From the NCBI GenBank assembly GCA_936920195.1, contig CAKZHE010000066.1, forward strand, positions 1 to 37,904: a stretch of DNA of 37,904 nt, read 5' to 3'. The notes beneath the pieces are model-generated. The model searched no databases and was not told where the DNA came from. It saw only the letters and a program-made list of their open reading frames with translations. Below, one piece after another: positions 8,323-15,244 of this stretch. The DNA is from an uncultured cyanobacterium (lineage in GTDB: Bacteria > Cyanobacteriota > Cyanobacteriia > Cyanobacteriales > FACHB-T130). Numbering within the stretch: the first letter of the stretch is position 1; each line of letters opens with the position of its first letter. A program made the position numbers and the translations under genes.

Positions 8323-8376
8323 GTTCGTAGTTGGGCTTCAGTCCTTCCGGATTGGGGCTAAAGCCCAACTACGAAC
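8323..8376. repeat. Dispersed palindromic element, copy 2
   Basis: This inverted repeat has a left arm beginning GTTCGTAGTTGGGCTTCAGT and a right arm ending GGCTAAAGCCCAACTACGAA. It is a diverged copy of the elements at 1279-1331 and 30202-30254. It lies just past the stop of the RluE-like gene and fills much of the gap (8145-8383) in front of clpS. Nothing else is apparent in that gap. Confidence 0.9.
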
Positions 8377-8383
8377 CTTCTTT

Positions 8384-8992
8384 TCAGCGTCTTTCGTACT
8401 TAGCAGATTTGGGCAGCAGTAAATTTAACTCTGTCGCCGTTAAATCCCGCCATTCCCCAGGTTGCAAGCCATCTAAAGATAGATGAGCTATTGCCACCCG
8501 GACTAACCGCAAAGTCGGAAAACCCACTGCCGCCGTCATTCGTCGCACCTGGCGATTTTTGCCCTCCGTCAAAGTTAATTCTAACCACGCCGTCGGCACA
8601 TTTTGGCGAAATCTAATTGGCGGTTCGCGGGGTGGTAGTAGCGGTTCAGTTGGTAAAATTTGGACTTGAGCAGGTCGCGTCTGGTAATTTTGGATCTTCA
8701 CACCTAACTGCAAGCGTTGTAAAGCAGCCACATCTGGAATGCGCTCCACCTGTACCCAATAAGTTCGGGGATGCTCAAATATAGGATTGCTCAAACGATG
8801 TTGCAAGCGTCCATCATTCGTCAGCAGCATCAACCCTTCACTATCCCAATCTAGACGACCAACTGGGTAAACACCGGGAACAGTAATATAATTTTTGAGG
8901 GTTTGGCGTTGTACTTCTGACGCATCATTGTCGGTAAACTGACTCAACACCCCGTAAGGCTTGTAAAACAAAATATCGCGGCGATCGCTCAC
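8384..8992 (-). CDS. rluE: rRNA pseudouridine synthase, RluE/RsuA family
   Basis: Enzymes of this family isomerise a specific uridine in rRNA (U2457 of 23S rRNA for E. coli RluE). The 202-aa protein lacks an S4 domain, like RluE. It starts with [16 protein letters not shown] and holds the catalytic-aspartate motif [17 protein letters not shown]. The closing family motif [20 protein letters not shown] is followed by [20 protein letters not shown]. It is transcribed away from the PRMT-like gene with only 46 bp between start codons, so the promoters must overlap. RluE versus another small RsuA-type member is a family-level guess. Confidence 0.88.
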   Translation of the reverse strand: MSDRRDILFYKPYGVLSQFTDNDASEVQRQTLKNYITVPGVYPVGRLDWDSEGLMLLTNDGRLQHRLSNPIFEHPRTYWVQVERIPDVAALQRLQLGVKIQNYQTRPAQVQILPTEPLLPPREPPIRFRQNVPTAWLELTLTEGKNRQVRRMTAAVGFPTLRLVRVAIAHLSLDGLQPGEWRDLTATELNLLLPKSAKYERR

Positions 8993-9007
8993 TTCACCCC
9001 ATTGTGC

Positions 9008-9013
9008 TATAAA
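9008..9013 (+). promoter_or_regulatory. Possible -10 element for the PRMT-like gene
   Basis: TATAAA preceded by TGC in the 46-bp divergent intergenic region resembles an extended -10 box. Its position would place transcription start about 20 nt before the ATG at 9039. No clear -35 or ribosome binding site is seen. Confidence 0.3.
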
Positions 9014-9038
9014 GTAGTTGGTTTCTCCCAGAATTATT

Positions 9039-10265
9039 ATGACATCAAGCGAACTGCCTAATTACAAACAGCTTAATAAGTTCTTTCAGAAAATTCTCAA
9101 ACAAGGGAAATATCTACTAAATCAAGAAGTGGAACTACATCCCACCGTCGGCGCGTATCCCATGTATGACCGGAGAATTTATTATAGCATGACCAATGAT
9201 ACCTTGAGAAATGAAGTTTATCAAGCCGCCATTAATCAAGTCGTTAAAGATAAAGTTGTGGTTGAGATTGGCACAGGAGAAGATATCGTCTTAGCCAAAA
9301 TGTGTGTTGCTGCTGGAGCCAAGAAAATTTTTGCTATTGAAATCAATAAAAAATCTTACGATCGCGCTCAAAACCTGATCGATCAGCTAGGATTTAGCGA
9401 TAAAATATACTTAATTTATGGCGATGCTACCAAAGTTGAAATTCCAGAATTAGCTGATGTATGTGTCTCTGAAATTCTAGGGACGATTGCTAGTTCGGAA
9501 GGAGTCAATGCCATTATCAAAAATGCCAGAAGATTTTTGAAGCCGCGCGGAATAATGCTGCCTACTCGCAGTATCACTCATATTGCTGCTGCCTGTTTGC
9601 CAGACTATATTTTAGCTAGTCCAGCATTGAGTCAAACTGGCTGGAATTATATGCGGAGAATATTTGAATATATCAGCTATCCTTTTGACTTAAGAATATG
9701 TATTAAAAATCTCAGCCGCTCTGATTTAATTTCTAATATCGACATTTTTGAAGATTTGGATTTTAATCAGCCTTTAGCTGTAGACTATTCGCAGGAAATT
9801 TCTTTAACTATCAACAAAAACTCCCGATTAGATGGATTTATTTTGTGGCTCAAGCTATATACTAGCGATTCAGAAGTATTAGACGTATTTGACGATAAAA
9901 ACTCTAGTTGGATGCCAGTGTTATTTCCCGTATTTTATCCTAGTATTGCAGTTAATGTGGGCGATCGCATCGAAGCTTCATGCCAAACCACTCTCTCTGA
10001 CGATGGCGTTTACCCTGATTATAAAATTATCGGCAACCTGATTAAAACCACCGGAGAAAAAATCGCCTTTGAATATGAATCTAGCCATCACAAACCAGTA
10101 TTCCGCCACAATCAGTTTTATCAAAACCTATTTGCAGAAGATGGCGTGAGAATTATTTACGATTATTCGCCTAGAAACTTTGGAGAACGAATTAAATTCT
10201 ATTTGCGAGACAACTTACCCACCTCGATTATCAATCAAATCAGAAAACTGCGAACAATCCTCTAG
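9039..10265 (+). CDS. PRMT-like SAM-dependent methyltransferase
   Basis: This is a predicted class I S-adenosylmethionine methyltransferase (408 aa) with the layout of protein arginine methyltransferases. SAM motif I is [16 protein letters not shown] (E76-G80), and the acidic residue after strand 2 is E101 in FAIEINK. A segment [13 protein letters not shown] (E145, E154) resembles the PRMT double-E loop. A long C-terminal beta-rich half follows, as in PRMT dimerisation barrels. The ATG at 9039 was taken; a TTG at 9018 is an unlikely alternative. Its codon use looks more AT-rich than its neighbours. The substrate is unknown, and a peptide or small-molecule methyltransferase is equally possible. 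Confidence 0.75.
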   Translation: MTSSELPNYKQLNKFFQKILKQGKYLLNQEVELHPTVGAYPMYDRRIYYSMTNDTLRNEVYQAAINQVVKDKVVVEIGTGEDIVLAKMCVAAGAKKIFAIEINKKSYDRAQNLIDQLGFSDKIYLIYGDATKVEIPELADVCVSEILGTIASSEGVNAIIKNARRFLKPRGIMLPTRSITHIAAACLPDYILASPALSQTGWNYMRRIFEYISYPFDLRICIKNLSRSDLISNIDIFEDLDFNQPLAVDYSQEISLTINKNSRLDGFILWLKLYTSDSEVLDVFDDKNSSWMPVLFPVFYPSIAVNVGDRIEASCQTTLSDDGVYPDYKIIGNLIKTTGEKIAFEYESSHHKPVFRHNQFYQNLFAEDGVRIIYDYSPRNFGERIKFYLRDNLPTSIINQIRKLRTIL

Positions 10266-10310
10266 CTATATATAGGAGCGAATGCCATTCGCCCCTATAT
10301 ATAGCTAGAG
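10260..10310. terminator. Long hairpin overlapping the methyltransferase stop codon
   Basis: Arms of 25 bp at 10260-10284 and 10286-10310 (CTCTAGCTATATATAGG type) pair with one mismatch and a 1-nt loop. The hairpin includes the TAG stop at 10263-10265. It could work as a transcript-end stabiliser or terminator, though it lacks a U-tract. It may also be part of a repeat. Confidence 0.6.
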
Positions 10311-10425
10311 GCATTGCGTAAGTCCTGATATAGTCAGGACTTACACAGTCACCCCAGATACAGAGTTGATGGTGCGTTACGCTGCGCTAACACACCCTAC
10401 ATATAGATGCGCTAACGCGCACACT
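10311..10425. repeat. GCGTAAGTCCTGA repeat element, degenerate copy
   Basis: GTAAGTCCTGA and TCAGGACTTAC form a perfect 11-bp hairpin at 10318-10344. The following stretch contains GTTGATGGTGCGTTACGCTG and GCTAACACACCCTAC, also present (reverse complement) inside the element at 14247-14339. The right end is degenerate. The element lies between the methyltransferase and furA. Confidence 0.75.
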
Positions 10426-10478
10426 ACGCAAACGCCCCTATTCAATAGGTTTCGAGAATTCCTGTCTTTACTTATTAG

Positions 10479-10543
10479 GGATAATTCTCAATAAGCCTTT
10501 TTCTTGCAAATTGGGCATTAATTCGCTATCATTCTCATTAAAG
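10479..10543 (+). promoter_or_regulatory. Two Fur-box-like repeats upstream of furA
   Basis: ATAATTCTCAATA (10481-10493) and ATCATTCTCATTA (10528-10540) are near-identical direct copies about 47 bp apart. Both resemble the AT-rich iron box bound by cyanobacterial FurA. They lie 60-125 bp before the furA start, consistent with autoregulation, which is known for FurA. Confidence 0.5.
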
Positions 10544-10602
10544 AAGCTTTCTTACGAAAATTTTTGGCTACTGCTGTTCGCTTAGACTGGAAATTTATTA
10601 AT

Positions 10603-11058
10603 ATGTCTTTCTACACAGCAACCTCCCTCAAGTCCGAACTGAACGATCGCGGTTGGCGGCTCACCCCCCAACGGGAAACCATTCTGAATGTGTTCCAACA
10701 TCTAGCTAGAGGCAAGCATCTCAGCGCCGAAGACCTCTATAATCTCCTAGAGGGCGAAGGCGAACAAATCAGCTTGTCCACCATCTACCGCACCCTGAAG
10801 TTAATGGCACGGCTGGGCATTCTGAGAGAACTAGAACTGGCAGAAGGACACAAGCATTACGAACTCAATCAACCCTATCCCCACCACCACCACCATTTAA
10901 TTTGCGTGCGCTGTAACAAAACCATTGAATTTAAAAACGATTCCATCTTAAAAATTGGTACTCGGACTGCCAAAAAAGAAGGTTATCACCTCCTTGACTG
11001 CCAGCTAACAATTCATGCTGTTTGCCCCGCTTGCCAGCGGGCTTTGCTACCGCTTTAG
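10603..11058 (+). CDS. furA: Ferric uptake regulator FurA
   Basis: FurA is the iron-responsive, heme- and redox-sensitive master repressor of iron acquisition in cyanobacteria. The 151-aa protein has the winged-helix domain (DRGWRLTPQRETILNVFQHL; recognition region SLSTIYRTLKLMARLGILRE). The metal site is in GHKHYELNQPYPHHHHHLIC, followed by the dimer domain. Cysteines at 101, 104, 133, 141 and 144 (CxxC, C, CxxC) match the pattern of Anabaena FurA. The ATG at 10603 was chosen because it gives the FurA-like N-terminus; a TTG at 10564 would add 13 residues. Two Fur-box-like repeats upstream suggest self-regulation. A decayed histidine kinase lies just downstream on the other strand. Confidence 0.94.
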   Translation: MSFYTATSLKSELNDRGWRLTPQRETILNVFQHLARGKHLSAEDLYNLLEGEGEQISLSTIYRTLKLMARLGILRELELAEGHKHYELNQPYPHHHHHLICVRCNKTIEFKNDSILKIGTRTAKKEGYHLLDCQLTIHAVCPACQRALLPL

Positions 11059-11060
11059 CC

Positions 11061-11265
11061 TATACTGGCTGCAAAGCTCGGCAAGATGCTCTCACATTAC
11101 CGAGGGGACAATTGGCGGATTGACTAACGGGAATCTGAATTACCAACTTTGTCCCTTCCTGGGGAGTAGAAAAGCATTCCAGAGAGCCTTAATGAAAGTA
11201 ACAGGATTATTAATTTCATGGGCAACTCCTGCGACCAATTGTCCTAAACTAGACATTTTTTCATT
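11061..11265 (-). pseudogene. Histidine kinase remnant with internal deletion
   Basis: The minus strand encodes [20 protein letters not shown], the phospho-accepting H-box of cyanobacterial hybrid or sensor kinases, starting about 11256. It runs into a stop within about 40 codons. A second frame then gives [15 protein letters not shown], which looks like the very end of a HATPase_c domain, before a stop near 11061. The ATP-binding N, G1 and F boxes are absent. This is best read as the two ends of a kinase gene joined by a deletion and frameshift. No other gene is seen in the furA-bioB gap (11059-11409). Confidence 0.7.
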
Positions 11266-11396
11266 AGGCTTTATCTAGTATTTTCTAGAAATTGCAATCT
11301 CTCTTAAGATGTACAATAATGACCGAATGTAAAAAACTTGTAAAGATTAACATGGCACATTTAAACTAGAATATTCCCAGTAGATCCGGATATACG

Positions 11397-11400
11397 AGGG
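11397..11400 (+). promoter_or_regulatory. Ribosome binding site for the bioB GTG start
   Basis: AGGG nine bases before the GTG at 11410 supports that non-ATG start. No in-frame ATG lies close enough to offer an alternative that keeps the N-terminus. Confidence 0.5.
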
Positions 11401-11409
11401 CTATAGGTA

Positions 11410-12504
11410 GTGCAATCGACATTATTAAATTTTGACAGGGCTAAGAATATTGAAGCTGAGAACGAATCTACAGAAGAGTTGCAAGGACGGCTCAACCGTT
11501 TAGCTGACGAGATTGTAGCCGGAAAACAGCTGAATAGAACAGAGGCGATCGCTCTCTCTGAAATTTCCGGGCAGGAAAACATTCTGTCGTTATGCGCCGC
11601 CGCTGACAAAGTGCGCCAAGCCTGTTGCGGGAACACGGTAGATTTGTGCAGCATCATCAACGTCAAATCCGGCAACTGCTCGGAAAATTGCGGTTTCTGC
11701 TCCCAATCCGCCCATCATCCCGGCAAAGATGTCCCTATTTATGGGCTAAAATCCCAAGCCGAAATTCTCGCCCAAGCCCAAGCCGCCGCTGATGCCGGAG
11801 CGCGACGGTTTTGTTTAGTCAGTCAGGGAAGAGGTCCAAAATACCACAGTCCAAAATCCTCTGAATTTGAAGAGATTTTAGACACTGTTCGCCGCATTGC
11901 CACCGAAACCAATGTCAAACCCTGTTGTGCCTTGGGAGAAGTTACCCCAGAACAGGCACAAAGATTGAGAGAAGCAGGCGTGACCAGATACAATCACAAC
12001 CTAGAAGCTTCAGAAAACTTTTATGCCGAGATTGTCACCACCCATACTTGGCGCGATCGCATCCAAACCATCAAAAATCTCAAAGCTGCGGGCATTCAAG
12101 CTTGTACTGGCGGGATTCTGGGCATGGGAGAAACTTGGGAAGACCGGATCGATCTGGCCTTATCTCTGCGAGAATTAGAAGTAGAATCGGTTCCCCTCAA
12201 CTTACTTAATCCCCGGACTGGCACGCCCCTAGGCGACTTGCCCAAAATTGATCCCTATGAAGCCCTAAAAGCGATCGCCATTTTCCGTCTCATCCTTCCC
12301 AAACAAATTTTACGCTATGCCGGAGGGCGCGAAGCCGTCCTAGGAGAATTACAAGCCCTAGGATTGCAAGCCGGAATCAATGCCATGTTAATTGGCAACT
12401 ATTTAACCACTTTGGGACAAGCCCCACAACAAGACCTAGAAATGCTCGCCGACTTAGGACTTCAAGGCGGCGATGCCCCAGTTCCCTTTGTCGCGGAGAT
12501 GTGA
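11410..12504 (+). CDS. bioB: Biotin synthase (radical SAM)
   Basis: BioB inserts sulfur into dethiobiotin in the last step of biotin synthesis, using a 4Fe-4S cluster with SAM and a sacrificial 2Fe-2S cluster. The 364-aa protein has the radical-SAM cysteines C90-x3-C94-x2-C97 in SGNCSENCGFCSQSAHH. It also shows GARRFCLVSQGRGPK, CCALGEVTPEQAQRLREAGV, the YNHNLEAS motif and CTGGILGMGETWEDRIDLA. NLLNPRTGTPL and LRYAGGRE (arginine ligand region) follow. The start is GTG with AGGG at a good distance. Length is typical. It stands alone, without other biotin genes nearby. Confidence 0.97.
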   Translation: MQSTLLNFDRAKNIEAENESTEELQGRLNRLADEIVAGKQLNRTEAIALSEISGQENILSLCAAADKVRQACCGNTVDLCSIINVKSGNCSENCGFCSQSAHHPGKDVPIYGLKSQAEILAQAQAAADAGARRFCLVSQGRGPKYHSPKSSEFEEILDTVRRIATETNVKPCCALGEVTPEQAQRLREAGVTRYNHNLEASENFYAEIVTTHTWRDRIQTIKNLKAAGIQACTGGILGMGETWEDRIDLALSLRELEVESVPLNLLNPRTGTPLGDLPKIDPYEALKAIAIFRLILPKQILRYAGGREAVLGELQALGLQAGINAMLIGNYLTTLGQAPQQDLEMLADLGLQGGDAPVPFVAEM

Positions 12505-12540
12505 TGGGGTGATGGGGCGTGGAGTAGAACTCCTATATAT

Positions 12541-12612
12541 TTAGACATCTCCAAAAAACACTTTAGAAAGCGGATACACCAACATTGCCTTCTAGTTTCT
12601 GGAGATGTCTAA
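12541..12612. repeat. 72-bp element with 13-bp perfect terminal inverted repeats
   Basis: TTAGACATCTCCA (12541-12553) and its exact complement TGGAGATGTCTAA (12600-12612) enclose 46 bp. The element sits between the convergent bioB and rlpA genes. The ends and size suggest a MITE-like non-autonomous element, but a long terminator stem is also possible. No clear target duplication is seen. Confidence 0.65.
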
Positions 12613-12619
12613 AGGACTT

Positions 12620-13699
12620 TTATTCAGCCGAAGCCGAGCGAGCCGAGGTGTCTAGAACTTCTAACTGTACTTGCGCTAACCCACTATTGTACATATCAAT
12701 AGCTTGGGCAGCGCCAACTGAAATGTCAATAATCCGACCAGAAACGTAAGGTCCGCGATCGTTGATTCTAACAATGACTGAACGACCATTGCGTAAATTA
12801 GTCACGCGCACTTTAGTCCCAAAGGGCAAGGTACGATGGGCGGCAGTGAGAGCGTATTGATTAAAAGTTTCTCCGCTGGCAGTTTCATTGCCGTTGGATT
12901 CGTAGCCATACCAGGAGGCTATGCCTTTTGCCAGGTAGCGAAACGTAGGAGCCGTTGCCGTTGCTACTTGGATTTTTTGACTTTGCACAGGTACTGGGAT
13001 GGGTTTGCCAGCAATTTCGGTGAGGGGAGGAGCATTGCCAATCAATCTTCTGAGGCGATTGGCGGCTTGCCGAGTGTCTTCAGCTAAATTGCGGGTGGTA
13101 TCGGGCAGAATGGTTTTGGCGTTGATTTCCACCAGTTCTTGATCTTGAACTTTGATGGCGTAGCAGTCGCAGTTTGGTTTCCAAGTAGCGGTAATGGTTT
13201 TGGCATCCAAGCGATCGCGATGGAATTGATTAATTTTACTCGCAATGGTGGAAGCTCTGGTCACAGGATCGTTTTGAGCGCTATCTCCTTCCCCTAGACT
13301 ACTATTGGCCATCGCCGCTAATTTGGTCAATCTCTGGGGAGAAGAATTCGCGGCGGGGTTGGCAGTTGCTCGAATTCTATTGCCCAAAAAGGTTAATACT
13401 GGGATGCGGTGAACATAAAGGGTAGCAGCTTGATAGCCTCCCAGTTCGTGGGGTAGAATCTTGGCAATCCCAGCCGCTTCGATGATGAATGGCGCAGGCT
13501 GGTTTTTGTCTTTGACTGCTTCCGGTGCCGAGGTATTGGTAGAGAGAGAAAATACCTCTGGGTTTTGTACCTCAGTTTCCTGGTTAGACTCAGCAGTTGG
13601 ACTAACTACTGAAGTTGTCTGGGCATAACTAGAAGCTGCCGTACCGACAACCGTTGCGATTAAGGCGGCACTTACGCCATTCCAAATTTGGTGATTCAT
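12620..13699 (-). CDS. rlpA: RlpA-like septal ring lytic transglycosylase
   Basis: RlpA-type double-psi beta-barrel proteins act in the cell envelope; the Pseudomonas enzyme cleaves denuded peptidoglycan at division septa. From the ATG at 13699 the 359-aa product begins with a signal peptide (MNHQIWNGVSAALIATVVGT, cut near SSYAQ). A longer ORF from 13837 would bury that signal and is rejected. After a variable, partly low-complexity middle, residues about 270-350 form the RlpA barrel: GIASWYGYESNGNETASGE, ALTAAHRTLPFGTKVRVTN and VRINDRGPYVSGRIIDIS, with the conserved His and Asp. No SPOR domain is seen. It is convergent with bioB. Confidence 0.9.
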   Translation of the reverse strand: MNHQIWNGVSAALIATVVGTAASSYAQTTSVVSPTAESNQETEVQNPEVFSLSTNTSAPEAVKDKNQPAPFIIEAAGIAKILPHELGGYQAATLYVHRIPVLTFLGNRIRATANPAANSSPQRLTKLAAMANSSLGEGDSAQNDPVTRASTIASKINQFHRDRLDAKTITATWKPNCDCYAIKVQDQELVEINAKTILPDTTRNLAEDTRQAANRLRRLIGNAPPLTEIAGKPIPVPVQSQKIQVATATAPTFRYLAKGIASWYGYESNGNETASGETFNQYALTAAHRTLPFGTKVRVTNLRNGRSVIVRINDRGPYVSGRIIDISVGAAQAIDMYNSGLAQVQLEVLDTSARSASAE

Positions 13700-14056
13700 A
13701 GGCTCTTGATTGAAACGTACTGCAAAGTAGAATTGGGAATTAGGATATGGATGTTTCCCATCCTTTGCCCTAACCAGTAGCGGTTTAACCCTTTGTGGTT
13801 CAACCATTCCTTGCCCAATTTCGTACTCATTCCGCATTCACCTTGGTTTGGGTGTGGAACTGCAACAGAGTATCACGAAGTTTTGGCAGTCGGCATCCGC
13901 ATCTGCCCTCTGTTAACAAATGTTAATCAATTCGTTTTTCTGCTGGTTACGCTCAAAGTCCTTGCGAATAAACGGTTTGAGCATTTTATTCTGCGATATA
14001 ACTGGCTTTTGACTTATTTAAAATTAATATCATTAGCAACCCACTTGTGTTTAAGA

Positions 14057-14398
14057 ATGTTCGCATCTTTAGACGCGGGCATTCTTAAGGACAAACTTTG
14101 GGGGATGAATCCGGAAGATTGAAGTGCCGCAGAACGACGGAAGCACTTACAAAGTTATTTAAACAATTACGTTCTACCGGAAGCTTCACCAGAAAAACTA
14201 AAAATAGAAGAGTCTTACAAATTGGCTGTTAATAACCTAAAATATTTCAGGACTTACGCAACACATCTATTAGTAGGGTGTGTTAGCGCAGCGTAACGCA
14301 CCATCAACGCTATATGCAGAGCAACTGCGTAAGTCCTGATATTTGCTAAAGATCGCTCCCGATTTTGGCAATTACTCCAATTAGTAGGTAATAAAGGC
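14057..14398 (+). pseudogene. Possible decayed gene interrupted by a small mobile element
   Basis: One frame reads MFASLDAGILKDKLWGMNPE then a stop (14120-14122). The same frame continues AAERRKHLQSYLNNYVLPEA and SPEKLKIEESYKLAVNNLKY up to the repeat element at 14247. Past the element, another frame reads AKDRSRFWQLLQLVGNKGYE and runs into the next gene. Both parts look protein-like (charged, helix-prone), so this may be an eroded gene with a stop, an insertion and a frameshift. No family is recognised. The rest of the gap (13700-14056) holds nothing I can identify. Confidence 0.35.
14247..14339. mobile_element. MITE-like element, 14-bp terminal inverted repeats
   Basis: TCAGGACTTACGCA (14247-14260) and TGCGTAAGTCCTGA (14326-14339) are perfect terminal inverted repeats around 65 bp. 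TATT directly flanks both ends (14243-14246 and 14340-14343), a possible target duplication. Its core GTAGGGTGTGTTAGCGCAGC is shared, inverted, with the degenerate copy near 10366-10405, and in part with sequence near 37706. There is no coding capacity, so it would need a transposase in trans. Confidence 0.75.
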
Positions 14399-14399
14399 T

Positions 14400-14999
14400 A
14401 TGAAAAACTTTCCTGCTGTCGCCACATCAATCATGCTAACAATTGTTGGTGGTTTTAACCTGCCCAATCATGCCCATACTCTAGATAGTGCGCCAACGAG
14501 AAATCAGTCAATGTTGGCTCAATCTTCAGAGGAAATACCTTTTGAGGTTTGTGGTGAATCTCAAAGTTGGAAGCGTCCAACTGCGACTGTTCAAAGAAGA
14601 CATCTACAGAGTATGAAACGATATTCGACCGAAGTAGTTAGGACACTAGGAGGCAATTATTGGCGATACAATATAATTTCATTTACCACCTATCCTGGTG
14701 GGAGTGGGACTTATGATCTTAGACATCTTTCTGGGACATGGACTGTGGAAAAACCAGATCGTCCTTCAACTTGCGATAATTCTGTTAGCTCTCTCATCTC
14801 TGGAGAAATAGCTAGAGTTTGGGTGTTGCTCTACAAAGTTATTAGCATCAAGTGGGATGGAAACGGCTATACTATGGTAGTCGATCAGACAAATATCGGC
14901 GTTCAAATCGTCAATTTTCCTCGTCAAGAAAATGGTGATTCCCTGCCATTAAAAGTGGTGACTGAAAACGGAAAAGAAGTACCAGTATTAGTTTATTGA
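14400..14999 (+). CDS. Secreted hypothetical protein
   Basis: No family is recognised for this 199-aa protein. It begins with a likely signal peptide (MKNFPAVATSIMLTIVGGFN, cut near NHAHT), so it should be exported. The mature part has two cysteines (in FEVCGESQ and PSTCDNS) that could form a disulfide. A Gly/Tyr-rich centre, GGNYWRYNIISFTTYPGGSG, and a predicted beta-rich end ending in PVLVY are also visible. AAAGG lies only 2 bases before the ATG, so the ribosome binding site is weak. It follows the decayed locus directly and has no same-strand partner. The start is supported mainly by the signal peptide. Confidence 0.65.
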   Translation: MKNFPAVATSIMLTIVGGFNLPNHAHTLDSAPTRNQSMLAQSSEEIPFEVCGESQSWKRPTATVQRRHLQSMKRYSTEVVRTLGGNYWRYNIISFTTYPGGSGTYDLRHLSGTWTVEKPDRPSTCDNSVSSLISGEIARVWVLLYKVISIKWDGNGYTMVVDQTNIGVQIVNFPRQENGDSLPLKVVTENGKEVPVLVY

Positions 15000-15117
15000 G
15001 GAGGTAGTGCTATAAACTATCAATACTTAATCGGTGAAAAGCTGCATAGTAAGCTCGACTAACGCTGCCTCTGAATGAAAAGCTTGATAGTCTCATTTCT
15101 GACACAGATCGAGTGAA

Positions 15118-15138
15118 AGACGTTCCACCGGAACGTCT
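15118..15138. repeat. Short perfect hairpin between convergent genes
   Basis: AGACGTTCC-ACC-GGAACGTCT is a 9-bp perfect stem in the 245-bp gap between the hypothetical gene and pyk. It may stop transcription from either side, although no U-tract follows on the plus strand. Apart from the octamer array nearby, the gap holds nothing else. Confidence 0.55.
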
Positions 15139-15193
15139 CTACTTTATGGGGTTAAACGAGAATTTTAGTCTAGATGTGCTACTAAAGCGATCG

Positions 15194-15243
15194 CCATCAC
15201 CCCATCACCCCATCTCCCCATCTCCCCATCTCCCCATCTCCCC
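15194..15243. repeat. Octanucleotide tandem repeat (CCATCWCC)
   Basis: About six 8-bp units, CCATCACC then CCATCTCC, run directly up to the stop codon of pyk. The array is a second microsatellite type in this window, distinct from the heptamer at 1-91. A related GATGGGGTGATGGGGCG stretch follows bioB near 12503. Confidence 0.85.
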
Positions 15244-15244
15244 T

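Noticed and set aside
11015-11278. An 87-codon plus-strand frame after furA
   Set aside because: It starts inside furA, and its complement encodes the histidine kinase remnant. The plus-strand translation has no recognisable features.
12836-13087. Plus-strand frame inside rlpA
   Set aside because: It is antisense to a well-supported coding sequence with a signal peptide and an RlpA domain.
13700-13837. N-terminal extension of rlpA to an ATG at 13837
   Set aside because: It would place 46 hydrophilic residues before a clear signal peptide. The ATG at 13699 is better.
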